A stretch of 64,000 bases of DNA, taken from NCBI GenBank assembly GCA_948144175.1, contig CANXME010002107.1, positions 940,501 through 1,004,500 on the forward strand, given 5' to 3'. Below are positions 19,474 through 31,910 of this stretch, piece by piece. The notes under the pieces were generated by a model that made no database searches, was not told where the DNA came from, and saw only the letters and a program-made list of their open reading frames with translations. The translations under genes were made by a program, and so were the position numbers. The stretch is from Closterium sp. NIES-65. Its lineage: Eukaryota > Streptophyta > Zygnematophyceae > Desmidiales > Closteriaceae. Numbering within the stretch: position 1 is the stretch's first letter; every line of letters starts with the position of its first letter.

Positions 19474-20235
19474 GGCGTGGGTGTCGAGCGAGCTCAGCGA
19501 GAGCCTCGGTCGTGGCCGTGCGTGCTTACGAGAGAGCACTACGAGCGGCGGTGCTGTGTCGCTGAGAGACGTCTACCCCCCCCCAAAAAATTGAGATACT
19601 GGGGAAGCGAAGGTGTGGGTGCGGTCCGAGAGGAGATCGTAGGCTCTGAATACCAAGTGTTACGAGTGCAATTGAGTGAACGAACGAGAAATGCACTATC
19701 GAAGCAAGAGTACAATGAGCGAAGGCATGAGCAAAGAATAACCCGACTTCACGGCTCGGCGGGTAACCCGCGCTCCGGGCCTCCGCTTCGACACTTTTCC
19801 CAACCTCAGTCCCAGGCCCGTTGCGCGACAACCACAGTCCATTACCGTTACCACAGTAGTTTCGCTATATATTCTTTGCTCATGCCTTCGCTCATTGTAC
19901 TCCTGCTTCGATAGTGCAATTCTCGTTCGTTCACTCAATTGCACTCGTAACACTTGGTATCCAGAGCCTACGATCTCCTCTCGGACCGCACCCACACCTT
20001 CGCTTCCCCACTATCTCATTTTTTTGGGGGGGGTAGACGTCTCTCAGCGACACAGCACCGCCGCTCGTAGTGCTCTCTCGTAAGCACGCACGGCCATGAC
20101 CGAGGCTCTCGCTGAGCTCGCCCGACACCCACGCCATGGCCGAATTCACGCTCGCCACATTGACGCAGGAGCAGCTCAACCGTCTGGTGCGCCAACTTGA
20201 AGATTCGGCGCTCGAAATTGCGATGCTCACGGCGG
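19376..20235. repeat. Head-to-head inverted junction of Gyp-1 and Gyp-2
   Basis: Arms of about 365 bp (19,376-19,740 and about 19,870-20,235) are inverted copies that hold gag start, leader, primer-binding site and LTR end. The 129-bp centre (19,741-19,869) is unpaired Gyp-2 LTR. Both 5' LTRs lack their outer portion: 83 bp remain of Gyp-1 and 212 bp of Gyp-2, against 333-342 bp in full LTRs. Confidence 0.9.
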
Positions 20236-21302
20236 AATGTGACTCCGCACGTCAGCAATCAACGATGCACACTCCAGCGCCACCACACGCACCGTCAAAT
20301 GCATCTGCACAATCAGACGAGCCGATCGTCATCTCGTCCGGCACACCAACACAAAACAACAGCGTGGGACAGCGCTCAGGCGCAGCCAGTGATGGTGCCG
20401 CCCAGCCGATGCCCGGCATGAGGGTCGCACCAAGCCCGCGGGAGCCTCGCAAAGCCCGTCGACATGTAGAGTTCGCGGCGACAAGTGGCGAACAGACCAT
20501 TATGGCACCAATGCCACTCAAGCCGCAACGCCCGCCCTGCTTTGACCCGAGCCAGCGTGGAGGTCCGACGGTTCAATCGTGGGTTTTCACGATGAACGTC
20601 TTCTTCGACGCAAATTACGTCGAATCTGACGCAGCGAAGATTCGGTATGCCATTTTGCTGCTAAGGGTCCCCGCCATGGACTGGTGGCGAGTCATCGTGG
20701 CGTTGCCACGCGCCTACGAACCACCGTCGCAAGAGGAAGGGCCCATGGGTCCAGCTGTTACCTGGAGTTCATTCTGCGAGACCGCCCAATACAGCACGTG
20801 GGATGCGTGGTACGCAGGGCTTCGGGCGCGCTTTGAGCCGATCGCGGCTTCTATTTCGGCGCGTCAGAGATTGCGCACTTAGTGGAAGCTCGGGTTGGTT
20901 CAACATTACACGAGCGGTTTTCTCGCACTTTGCGAGCAGGTCGGCTACATGCACGAAGCGGAGCGGGTGGACTGTTACATCGGAGGGCTGAAGCCGGATA
21001 TCTCGCACGAAATCATGCTGCGCGGACTCTCAAACTTCAACGAGATTCTCGCGCTCGCCGAGAAAATCGACATTCTACGCCGACCGAGACCGGGGTCCTA
21101 CTACGGACATCGTCCTCGGGGACCGATCGAGCACGCCACTGTAAACGCTGTTGCAACGAATGCAGCTGCCGCACCGTTTAAGGGGCGCTGCTTTGCTTGC
21201 AACAAGCCGGGCCATCGCAAGAGCGAATGCCCAGAGGAGCTAAGGCGCCGCGGAGCAGAGCAGGGGGGGGAGTCTCAGAGGCAGGGAAACGCCAGCAGTT
21301 AG
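20136..21302 (+). pseudogene. gag: Gyp-2 gag, one in-frame TAG
   Basis: A Ty3-type capsid protein that starts MAEFTLATLTQEQLNRL. TAG at 20,880-20,882 replaces a Trp codon (Gyp-1 has TGG). After it the same frame continues to 21,302. The zinc knuckle CFACNKPGHRKSEC is intact (CX2CX4HX4C). Without the stop it would be about 388 residues, normal for Ty3/Gypsy gag. Confidence 0.9.
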
Positions 21303-21325
21303 TAGAAGTTGGGCCGACTACTGAC
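21284..21325 (+). promoter_or_regulatory. Gyp-2 gag-pol -1 frameshift signal
   Basis: Heptamer G GGA AAC at 21,284-21,290 in the gag frame, a 7-nt spacer, then GTTAGTAG pairing with CTACTGAC around a 12-nt loop. One pair is U-G where Gyp-1 has C-G, so pairing is kept despite the change. A -1 slip leads into KRQQLVEVGP of pol, and gag stops just after the heptamer. Confidence 0.82.
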
Positions 21326-21498
21326 GAGACTGCCTGCTCGCCCAACCGCACTGACCCTCATCGAGTCACAGTACCGATTCACGCCATCGATCCGACTCGG
21401 ATGAATAAGGAGGGTACAGCGACGGATTGCCCAGTACTGATCCACGGGAAAATACAGGGAGCAGCAGTGAAGATTTTTATCGACATAGGAGCAAGCCA
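21299..21498 (+). pseudogene. Gyp-2 protease N-terminal part
   Basis: Pol-frame sequence from the frameshift site to the protease active site (FIDIGAS, where Gyp-3 has FIDGGAS). It is cut by the Copia-2 LTR at 21,499. Confidence 0.82.
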
Positions 21499-21861
21499 TG
21501 TTGGAATAACTGAACAGGAATGAATGAACTAGCAGTGAAATGAGTACAAGTACCTAACCCTAGAATTGTGTACCCCCTATAGGCTAACCCACTGTAGCCT
21601 AAACTAACACAACATATATAATGTTTGATACACCCCCATAGGCAAAGTGGGGGAGAACTAGGGGTCACAAGACAAGTCAAGGCAAAGCAAGGCAAAACAA
21701 GCTCAGGGTGGATCTCAAGGATACCACACAAATTCCGAGCACAAACGAGTGGTCACAAGACCAGTTCACATGCAGGATTATAATAGAGCAAAAGGTACAA
21801 TGATCAATCTAACAAGAGTAAACATGCAGGTATATAAATAGAGATCACAGTACAAACAGAC

Positions 21862-24800
21862 TCAAGAAGTAAGCAGGTGAGGTCCAGTAGGCACAAGGCC
21901 TAGAAGAGTGCAAAAGCGCTGATGGTCACAAGGCTGAAGCGCCTTGGTGAACATATCAGCAGTGTTGGCCTCAGAGGCCACGTAACGCAGGCGAAGCTGA
22001 CCACGCTGCTGCAGCTCTCGAGCAAGGAAGTAACGCAGAGCAATGTGCTTCGTTCTGTGCTCCAGTCTGTGCTCCTCACACAAGGCAATGGCTGCCTTGT
22101 TGTCGACGTACAGCACTGGAGGAGAACGAGGCTGCTCTCCAAGGTCGGTCAGCAAGTAGGTGAGCCAGCATAGCTCCTGGGCCGCCATGGCTGTGGCGTA
22201 GATCTCAGCCTCACAACTGGAGCTGAGAACAGAAGAAGAGCGAGTAGAACGCCAAGAAGAACTAGAGCCAAGACTGAAGGAGTAACCCTGAGACGACCGC
22301 TGAGTAGCCTGGTCGTCTGCCCAAGAAGCGTCTGAGTGCCCAGTGAGAACAACTGGGACTCGCCCTCCAAGCACTAGCCCCATGCCCGACGTACTGCACA
22401 AGTAGCGCAACACCCTCTTAGCTGCATCCATGTGCTCCTTCCGGTGACGGCCGGGAGCGACATAGCGTGCAAGAATGCTGAGAGGGTATCCAAGGTCTGG
22501 TCGAGTGCAGGTCATCAGGTACATGAGGCAACCCACAAGCTCTGGATACGGGCCACTCGGCTCTACGGACTCATCCGAAGGCAGAGCTGAGAGCGAGTGA
22601 CCGGTAGGCAGAGGAGTGGGCTGAGGCGAGGAGTACGTGAAGCGGAAGCGCTGAAGGACCTGCTGCACCATGTGTGACTGAGTCAAGGTGATGGTGCGGC
22701 GTGCTCTGTCCCGGGTGATCCGCAAGCCAAGATAGCTTGTCAGTTCACCTAGGTCTGTGCACGTGTGTCTCTTCTGCAGCTCCGACTTCACGTGGGCGAG
22801 TGCCACAGTGTGAGCAGTAGCAAAGACCAAGTCGTCGACGTACACAAGGACGTAGAACGGCGGCAGTGAAGTGTCGGTGCGTAGAAACAGCGACGGGTCA
22901 GCAGTAGAAGGCGCGAACCCAAGAGCCGCAAGCGTAGTCCTCAGTGTGTCGTGCCACTCACGAGGCGCCTGGCGGAGACCGTAGACTGGCCGTCGGAGGC
23001 TCCACTGGGTACCAGGAGGGAACGACCCAGTGAAGCCAGGTGGACGGCGCAGCCAGATCTCCTCGTGCAGGCTGCCCTGCAGGAAAGCAGTGCTGAAGTC
23101 AAGCGAGTGGAGCTCGTAGTCACGCTGAGCGGCGACGTGCAGTAGAACCCAAAGAGTGGTCATCTTCGGGGTCGGGGAGAAGGTCTGGAAGAAGTCAACT
23201 CCCTCTCGCTGACTGAAGCCTCGTGCAACGTAACGCGCCTTGAAGACAGGCGGAGAGCCCGGCGGCCGCTTCACCCTGAAAATCCACATGCCACTGACGA
23301 TGTTCGCCCCAGGTGGGGGAACCTCGTCGACGTAGGTGCCTGTGGACTTCCAGGAAGCCATCTCTGTGTCCATGGCTGACTGCCACTGAGAGGAGTAGGG
23401 ACCGGCCATCGCCTCTGCGTAAGAGCGTGGGGTCGGGATGTCTGGTGCATCCGGGTCTCCCTCAGGGGCAACAAGCATGGACACGAGATGGGGCAAAGCG
23501 GCAGCAAAGCACTCAAACTCCTCCTGCCTGTCCTCAAGGACGTCAGTGCCAAGAGCACACTCACCCCCGACGGACGGAGGACAGACAGACTCAGACTCAG
23601 CAACTAGGCTAGCAGCGTAGTCTAGACGACAGCGAGCAGCAAAGTCGACAAGCTCAGCAACTAAGGCAGACGCAGCAGCAGACTCAAAGGAAGGGTCAGT
23701 GACAACAGTAGCCAGGAGACGCGTGACAGTAGGACTGGCAGCACGAAGAGAGTCTGACCCTGGGTCAGCAAGAGCAGGAAGAGAAGAAGTAGGAGGAGAC
23801 GGTAGTGGGACACGCTGTGGAGCAGTGGACGGATGAAGCGCCATCCGGTGAGTGCCTGGGACAACAGGAAGACTCTGACGCTGGACACGACTGCTAGAGA
23901 GAGCAATGCGGATAGGTGACGCAGGGTGAGACTCAGGCTCACGACGCTCAGTAAGACCTCCAGTTGGACCAGTGTAAGGAGCAGGACCAGGGAGAGAGGA
24001 GGCGGACGGTAGCTGCGACTGCAGCTTGACAGACGGAGGACACGCTAAGGAGAGAGGGGGACAAGGAGGAGGGAGCTGACCAAGAACCTGCTGCAGGAGC
24101 GGAACGAAGTACGGCCGGGACCGAGCAGCGACACCAGAGTCAGCAGGAACACTCGCCCCAGGGTCCGCAGCAGCAGCGGCAGCTCCACCACCCGGGTCCT
24201 CAGCACGAGCTGCAGCTCCAACTCCCGGGTCCGCAGTACCAGCAGCAGCTCCAACGCCCGGGCTGTCAGCACCAGCAGCAGCTCCAACGTCTGGGTCTGC
24301 AGCACCAGCGGCAGCTCCAACGCCCGGGTTCGCAGCACCAGCGGCAGCTCCAACGCCCGGGTCCTCAGCACCAGCAACAGCCACAACTCCCGGGTCCGCA
24401 GCACCAGCGGCAGCTCCAACGCCCGGGTCCCCAGAACCAGCAGCAGCTCCAACGGCAGTGGGTTCCGCAACACGAGGCACGCCACTCCGAAGAGTGCAGC
24501 GCCGCTCGTACCACTCACGGATCCGCTCGCGGGAGGGGAGCTCCCGAACGGGAGAAGAAGCACTAGTACCAGTCCCAGCAGTACGTCCGGCACGAGTGGC
24601 ACCTCTCCGGAGGCTGCAGTACTCTAAGTACCACGTACGCAGCTGCTCCGAGGAGAGGGCTCCTCCAGGAGTAGGACTCACAGGGCCAGTACCTCCAGAC
24701 CCAGAACCCCCAGACTCCGGACTCTGCGGCTCAGCACCACGAGGCTCCACACCCCCAGGCTCAGCACCCCCAGGCTCCACACCCCCAGGCTCCACACCCC

Positions 24801-27800
24801 CAGGCTCAGCACCCCCAGGCTCCACACCCCCAGGCTCAGCACCCCCAGGCTCCACACCCCCAGGCTCAGCACCCCCAGGCTCAGCACCCCTAGCAGGACG
24901 AGAGTCGACAGCTACCTCAACAGGCTCAACCGGGTCTACCTGAGACACACTTGAGGGAGCGGCACCCTGAGGGGGGAGGGGGTCTGCAACAGCAGCACCT
25001 GGCGCGAGGAAGAGAGGCGGGGGGGGAAGCGGGGCAGTGCGGTAGGGGAAGAGGCGGTAGTAGGGGACGGACTCGTCAAAAGTGACGTCCTGGGAGGGCA
25101 AGACTCGGCGCGAGGTGGCGTGGTAAAACTGCCAACCAGACGCGTCCGGGACAAAGCCGAGGAAGACGCAGGGAACAGCACGGGAGGAGAGCTTGTCCGC
25201 AGACGAATCGCGGACAAAAGCTCGAGACCCCCAGACCCGGAAACGCGACGCATCGCCAACCTCCCCCGTCCACAGCAGCGTGGGCGAGGTCTCCGGCAAG
25301 GAGACACGGGGCCAGAGGTTGAGCTGGTGCGCAGCGTACCGGACCGCAAACGGCCACAGAAAGTGGGGGGCAGCCGCATGGATCAAGGAGGTACGGGCGA
25401 CCTCCATGACCAGGCCAATGCGGCGCTCCGCAACCCCATTCTGCTGTGGAGAGGCCGGAAGCGTGAACGACTGCTCAATGCCGTGCTCAGCACAGTAGGC
25501 TGCCAAGAGGTCAGAGGAGAACTCACCACCTCTGTCAGAGTGCAAGCGCAGGACAGGAAAGTCCGAGTGAAAACGCTTGCTGAGCTGGAGACGGGCTCTG
25601 CGGATCCAAGGGATCAAGACATCAGGGACCTCACCCTTGGTGCGCAAGGGGAAGACCGAGGTGTAGCGCGAGTAGTCGTCAACAACTATCAGGAAGTACC
25701 TCTCCTGACCCTGACCACGGACGCGGGCTGGGCCCCACACGTCCATGTGGAGTGTCTGCAAGGGAGCAGTCGTCGGGGGGAACGAGGAGGAGTGAGTAGC
25801 GGCGCGCTGCCGTCCCTCGACACAGGGGAGACAGGTAGGAGCAGGCGAGGGTGGGAGGGCAGGAAGGACCCTGGGCAGGCCAGAGACAAGGTACCGGGAG
25901 TGCATGGCACGAAGGCGCTGCACGGACGGGTGGCCAAGGCGGTGGTGCCAGAGGACAGTCTCGTGTGCCAAAGAGCGGCACGAGCAGGGGGCGGACAGCT
26001 GACCTGACGCGGACGCGGACGCAGTCGCAGCAACCTGAGGAGATGCAGTAGTCAGTGTGTACAGGTCCGACCCCGGCTGCCGAGTGAAGGTAGCCAAGTG
26101 ACGGCCCGTACGAGCACACGTGCAGTGTGTCACGCGCTCGTAGGCAGGGGTGAACTGGTGAACACCCCCGTCCTGGAGAGCACATCCTGCCACCAAGTTC
26201 GTAGAGAACGAGGGGAGGTGGAGACCTGACAGTGTGCCCGACGGGACCGCAGGGCAGGGAAGGACAGTGGAAGAGGTCGCAATGACCGGACCCCCAGAGG
26301 GGTCAGCAAGCGAGACAGCAACTGGCCGAGCAAGCGGCTCAAGGGCAGTGCGGTCACGAAAGAAGCAGCGAGAAGCACCTGAGTCCAGTGTGAAGGTGTG
26401 CAGTGCGGCAGTCGACGCAGTACCAGGGGGGGGAGACACACGAGCACCTAGAGCAGCAGCCTCACCAGCACCTGGGGTAGCCGACACGCGAGTACCTGGA
26501 GCGGCAGACGCACTGGCCCTAATGCCCGGGTCGGGCGGCACACACAAGTACTCGGCACCCTCTCCACTAGTAGACATCACATACATGGCAGATAGAATAG
26601 CATCAAAGTCTAGAGCATAGATATCAATCCCCTTCTTCAGGAGATCAAGCCAGCGGGGCAGCTCAGTGGCCTGAGGGAACTGAACACGCCAAGCGTCGTC
26701 GAGACGAGAGAAGCAGCGCTGTGTGGCGTGCGGTCGTCCACACTGCTGACCAGTGCGGTCACCAGTGCGAATGACGTACATGCAGCTAGGACCACCCCCA
26801 CTCCCGTGCTGAGAGTACCACTCACGGACCTCCTGGGGCGAGGGAGTGTGCTGCTGGCCCTCGCCACCGCCAGTGCCTCCACGGCCACCACCACCGCTGC
26901 CACCTCCTCGACCACCCCAACCCCTGCCGCCGCCTCGTCCACCGCCACCCCAACCGCCGCCTCCACTCCTGCCACCTCCCCCGCCGCCGCCGCCACCACC
27001 CCCACCGCTACCACTCGCCCCTCCAGCCGAGCCACCACCCCCACTGCCTCCACTGCCCCCACCGCCGCCTCCCCCGCCGTCACTACTACCACCCTTGCCC
27101 CCCTTGCCCTTGCCGCTGCGGTGCCCGCCTGAGGCAGACGCAGCACCGACCTTCTCAGCACCGAGAAGGTCGACAGCAGCAGCAGAGGCGACAGAGGGAA
27201 GAAGGGGGGAAGGAGAACACCCCTCAAAGAACGGGGTACGGGGGTCGCCACGAGAGGCACCTACAGCGCCTATGCTAGTCTCAGCTGCAAGGAGCTCCTA
27301 ATCGAGGAGGGCAATGGTGAGCTCAGTGGGGCAACGAGCTAGGAAGTGGTCCCTGACAGCACGCAGTGTGTCAGGGAGGCGGGTGACTAGGTGGTAGAGA
27401 GTGAGCCAGAGTGGAGGGGGGTGCGTGGTAACGAACTCAGCAGGCATGGCTGCACGGAAGCGGGCCTCGCTAGTGCGGAGGTGCGTGATGAGGTCAGCGA
27501 CTGTGTGAAAGGAGGCCAGGTCGGGAAACAGGTAGGGGAGGGAGAGACGGCCTAGTGCGGCAGAGGCAGGTGAGGAGTAGCGAGCAACGACAGCTGTGTA
27601 CAGTGCCTGTGCAGTCCTGTGCAGGCCAAAGTGCTCGCGTTCGTCTATCGGCAGGGAGTTGCGAATGGCGAAGCGAGCGTGGGCATCACGAGTCTGCCAC
27701 TGTGAGTGAGCAGTGCTGTCAGCAGTAGCAGCAAGGGCAGTGACATGGCCTAGGGCGTGATCGTACAGTGAGATGTCATCCTTGGCTGTGAGCTGTAGGT

Positions 27801-27882
27801 AGAGGTGCAGGTCATCGAGCCAGGTGTCAAACTTCACAGGGCGGCCCTCAGCATCGAACACGAGAACCTGTGGGCTAGCCAT
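21862..27882 (-). CDS. gag-pol: Copia-2 gag-pol polyprotein (one internal TAG)
   Basis: One frame of about 2,005 sense codons from ATG at 27,882 (MASPQVLVFDAEG), with a TAG at 27,298-27,300 after 194 codons, where Copia-3 has GAG. Order: capsid, poly-Gly tract, Cys/His motif (CX13CX3HX4C near 26,790), protease LDSGASRCFF, integrase (MDVWGP, SDRGGE, NGVAERR), a GGAEP and GVGAAAGA repeat hinge, RT with YVDD (FYVLVYVDDLVFAT), and RNase H ending TADMFTKAL. All catalytic motifs I checked are present. If the TAG is a fixed mutation, gag is truncated; suppression or assembly error are alternatives. The 1,639-codon part after the stop opens at an internal Met (26,781), which is not a natural start. 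Confidence 0.9.
24170..24900 (-). repeat. Coding tandem repeats in Copia-2 hinge
   Basis: Two arrays lie between integrase and RT: 15-bp GGAEP/GGVEP units (about 24,735-24,890) and 30-36 bp units encoding DPGVGAAAGA (about 24,170-24,460). Both are in frame. They show expansion within a coding region and differ in type from Copia-1. Confidence 0.88.
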
Positions 27883-28099
27883 AGGAACAGTAGAATAGCA
27901 GCAGTAGCAGTGGCAGTAGCAGTAGCAGTAGCAGTAGGTGAAGCAGGCAGGACGAGCCAGGTAGGGCAGGGCGGCGCGGCTCGGTTCAGGTCGGGTCGCG
28001 GCTCGGCTGGGTGGCGCGGCTCGGTTCTGGGCGCGCGGCTCGGGTCACGGCGGGGACGGGCCGCCCGATCTCCCTCGTGTGCTGCGGCGGGAACGGGTC

Positions 28100-28740
28100 G
28101 CCCGAGGCCTCTAGGTGGTGGGCACGGGGCCGATCGGGGCCTGAGCGGGACTAGCGCGGGGCCAAACGGGGCCTTGACGGGGCCTGAACGGGGCTAGCGC
28201 GGGGCCGACGGGGCCTGAAACGGAGCCGACGGGGCCTGAAACGGGGCTAGTGCGGGCCCGATCGGGGCCTGAATGGGGCTAGCGCGGGGCCGACGGGGCC
28301 TGAAACGGGGCTAGCGCGGGCCGACGGGGCCTGAGAGGGGCTAGCGCGGGGCCGACGGGGCTTGAAACGGGGCTAGCGCGGGCCGACGGGGCCTGAGAGG
28401 GGCTAGCGCGGGGCCGACGGGGCCTAAGACGGGGCTAGCGCGGGCCGACGGGGCCTGATAGGGGCTAGCGCGGGGCCGACGAGGCCTGAAACGGGGCTAG
28501 CGCGGGCCGACGGGGCCTAAGAGAGGCTAGCGCGGGGCCGGCGGGGCCTGAACGGGGCTAGCGCGGGGCCTGAACGCGGCCTTAAAGGGGCCGACGGGGC
28601 CTAAACGGGGCCGCTAGGGAGAGCGGGCGTGGGGCCAACGGGGCCTGAACGGGGCTAGCGCGAGGCCGTCAAGAGGGGCCTCTAGGGGCGTGACACGTCG
28701 AGGCGCCCTAGGGCACTGGTAGGTAGGTAGGTAGGTAGTT
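28100..28740. repeat. GC-rich leader repeats of Copia-2
   Basis: Tandem ~28-bp units such as GGGGCTAGCGCGGGCCGACG with GGCCTGAAAC lie between the gag ATG and the primer-binding site. The repeat sequence is unrelated to that of the other Copia elements. A GTAGGTAG stretch is at about 28,721. Confidence 0.88.
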
Positions 28741-28933
28741 ACGTAGTGGTGGGCCCTTAGAAAATTTCGGTCCTAGGAAGGACCTGCTCTATACCATGTT
28801 GGAATAACTGAACAGGAATGAATGAACTAGCAGTGAAATGAGTACAAGTATCTAACCCTAGAATTGTGTACCCCCTATAGGCTAACCCACTGTAGCCTAA
28901 ACTAACAAAACATATATAATGTTTGACAAGCCA

Positions 28934-31910
28934 TAGTTTAGTTAATACTGCAACCGCACGAAAACGACGGCTGACACTTAGCCGTTGCTTACTGGAGATA
29001 GATGCACGCTTAGTCGACGGCACGCCGCTGGCCATATGGGAAAGGGTAGAGAGAGTCAAAGTCCGCTGCTCGGGAAATTTCGGGTTTACACAGGAAATGC
29101 TCGCAACGACACTGGATGGGCACGATATTTTACTGGGACGTGATTGGGTGCGACGGTATAACCCGCGAATTGACTGGACGACGGGTAATTGCACCGTGCG
29201 AAGTAGTGGTAATTGGGTCGAGCTACCTCGCTGGCAGTCGCCCGAGTCTTCAACGGTCCACGTCAACGCCATCACGATGAAACGGGTTGTCGCCGCTGGA
29301 GCTGACGTGTATGCAGTAGATATAGCATTAGTGGGAGAAGCGGAGCAGCCGAGCGATTTTCAGAAACTGTTGGCAGCAGTACATCAAGACGTGGTACGCC
29401 ATTCCCCGCGCCGACGAACTGATCGACCAACTGCGAACAGCACTGGTGTTTTCGAAAATTGACTTACGGGGGGGTTACCATCAGATTCGGGTCGAACCAT
29501 CGGACTGCGCCAAGACAGCATTTAGGACTAGGTACGGGTCGTTTGAGTACACAGTGATGCCTTTCGGGCTGACCAACGCGCCCGCAACTTTTCAGATGAC
29601 CATGAACGAGGCGTTTAGGCCATTCTTAGATAAATGCGTGATAGTTTACCTCGACGACATCCTCGTCTACAGTCGTGACAAGCAGCAGCACTTAGCAGAT
29701 ATCGAAGCAGTATTTAAAGTTTTCGAGGAACATCGGTTACTCACCAAGGGCTCTAAGTGCGAGTTTCTTCGGAACAGACTATAATTTTTGGGGCACGTTA
29801 TTTCGGAGGCTGGAGTTGAAATCGACCCAAAGAAGCTGGAAAAGGTAAAAGCGTGGCGTCCCCCGACAAATATCACGGAACTGCAGAGTTTTTTAGGGTT
29901 CGTTAATTATGTTCGTCGGTTCGTCCTCGACATGGCACGATTGACCGCCCGCTGACGGATTTACTGCGCAAGGGGGTCGTTTTTACGTGGGGGGAGAAAG
30001 AGCATGCTGCCTTCTCTGCCCTGAAAAATGTTCTCTGTTCACCGCCCGTCCTGCGCATCGCCGACCCACACCGCCCCTTCGAGGTTGTTACAGACGCAAG
30101 CGACATTGCCATTGGAGCTGTACTGCTACACGACTTCGGCAACGGCCTACAGCCCATCGCATACGAGTCACGAAAACTGCGAAATTACCCGATACACGAC
30201 CGCGAAATGCCCGCGATCGTACATGCGTTCAAAGTGTGGCGCTGCTACTTGATCGGCGCGGACGTGACAGTACGGACAGACCACCGATCACTACAGTACC
30301 TCCGTGCACAACCCCACCTCAACCCACGACAGATTCGGTGGCTCGATTTCCTCGAGTCAAACTTCCACTACACAGTCACCTATAAATAAGGAGCCTCGAA
30401 CATCGCCGACGCACTGACCCGCCCCACTGCCCAGATCCACGCGATACTACTCGCCCAGACCAGCCCGCTACTGACAGGACTATTTACCCACGGATATCAA
30501 ACGGACCCATTCTTCACATGAGGAAATTCGCAGCAGTTCGCAGCAGCCAAGGGAGTCTATTACGTAAAAGCCGGGACCGAGCGCATTTGGGTACCAGGGT
30601 ACACACTGCTACGGGAATTACTATTACAGGAGGCACATGACGGGGCTACCTCGGGACATTTCGGGGTAGAGAAAATACGGCAGCAGCTGCAACGGTATTA
30701 TTACTGGCCCGAAATGTTGACCGACGTGCAGCGACACGTGGCATCGTGTCCCACTTGCCAGATCATGAAGTCAACACGGAAGCGGCCGGCGGGACAATTG
30801 CAGCCAATCCCACCTCCAGAGTGTGCTTGGCAGCAGGTGACGATGGACTTCATCACGGGGTTACCGACCGGGGCAAGTGGAAATGACGCGATCCTGGTCG
30901 TCGTCGATCGACTGACGAAAATGGCACACTTCGCAGCCTGCAAAAAATCAATCACAGCCGAAGAAACAGCCCGCCTCTTCATCTCTACCGTCGTTCGACT
31001 ACACGGGATACCAGCATCAATCATCAGCGATAGAGACACGAAATTCACCAGCAACTTCTGGCGAAACCTGTGGCAGCAGTTCGGCACGCGACTACAGTTT
31101 AGTTCATCGTACCACCCCGAAACAGACGGACAGACAGAACGGACAAATCAGACCATGGAACAGCTCATCCGGGCCACGTGCGACGACCCAAACACGTGGG
31201 AACAGCAACTGCCACTCATCAAATTCGCATACAACAACGCCCCATCAGCCACGACCCAACAGTCACCGTTTTACCTGAATTACAGACAAGACCCAACAGT
31301 ACCCATGACCCCGAATCCCAACAACCCGGTTCCACGCGCGCAACAGTTCGCCGATATTTTTCAAGCAGCACGGACCAGGGCAGCAGACGCAATTAAAAAA
31401 GCTAACATCATCGCTAAACGCAACGCCGACCGCCACCGCAGACCTGTCACTTACCAGCCCGACGACTTAGTTTTACTCGACACCCAAAATCTCTGACTGC
31501 ACATCACCCCGAAACTCCGCCCCCGATACTGCGGGCCATTTCGCATAAGCCACATGATAACGCCCGTCACCGCCCACCTCCTCCTCCCTGCTTACTGGTA
31601 CGTCAGCCCCTCGTTCCACGTCAGCCTGCTTCGCCCCTACGTCCCGTCCACAAGCCAACTCCCACGCAATCGCCCAGCCAGCATGACACGACCGCGGACT
31701 GAACCAATCATCACCGTCGAAAAAATCCTGAGCCACAGAGTTCGTGACCCTTGAGGAGCCCGAAGGCTCGAGTTCCTACTCCGCTGGAAAGACCATACAC
31801 CCACCGAAGACAATTGGGTTCCCCTGGACAGAATCGAAAACCACCCCGTCCTCACCGAGTATTTGCGCAGCCGAAACTTCAGGGATGTACTCGCACTTTC
31901 ATAAGGAGGA
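28934..31910 (+). pseudogene. pol: Gyp-2 pol remainder (protease-RT-RNase H-integrase-chromodomain), defective
   Basis: Pol resumes after Copia-2 with protease (LLGRDWVRRYNPRIDW). About 330 bp of the RT N-terminus is missing at about 29,380, with a frame change. RT then runs from SKIDLRGGYHQIRV and keeps YLDD (VIVYLDDILVYS). Stops follow at about 29,782, 30,388 (TAA), 30,520 (TGA) and 31,494 (TGA). Integrase keeps an HHCC region and DDE residues (TMDFITGLP, SDRDTKF, QTERTN). The end encodes a chromodomain-like EFLLRWKDHTPTEDNWVP segment, which defines it as a chromovirus. Confidence 0.88.

Larger units (their letters stand above)
7794..19740 (-). mobile_element. Gyp-1: Ty3/Gypsy chromovirus, split by Copia-1
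   Basis: A minus-strand Gypsy element. Its 3' LTR is at 7794-8135, with pol, then gag, above it. Copia-1 (12,725-19,370) is inserted in gag with target duplication GTTCC, and gag resumes at 19,371. The primer-binding site (TGGTATTCAGAGCC on the minus strand) and an 83-bp remnant of the 5' LTR (19,658-19,740) complete the far end. The element is defective: in-frame stops, RT and RNase H active-site changes and a truncated 5' LTR. Confidence 0.9.
21499..28928 (-). mobile_element. Copia-2: nearly intact Ty1/Copia element
   Basis: A 7.4-kb minus-strand element with LTRs at 21,499-21,633 and 28,797-28,928, flanked by AGCCA at 21,494-21,498 and 28,929-28,933. The LTRs differ by two substitutions and a small indel, which indicates recent insertion. 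The primer-binding site is TGGTATAGAGC on the minus strand and the polypurine tract is CTATGGGGGTG. Gag-pol is complete apart from one TAG. Confidence 0.94.

Noticed and set aside
21862..26781. A separate 1,639-residue protein starting at the internal Met of Copia-2
   Set aside because: The frame is open upstream to the TAG at 27,298 and continues the gag frame. The Met lies inside the conserved Cys/His motif.
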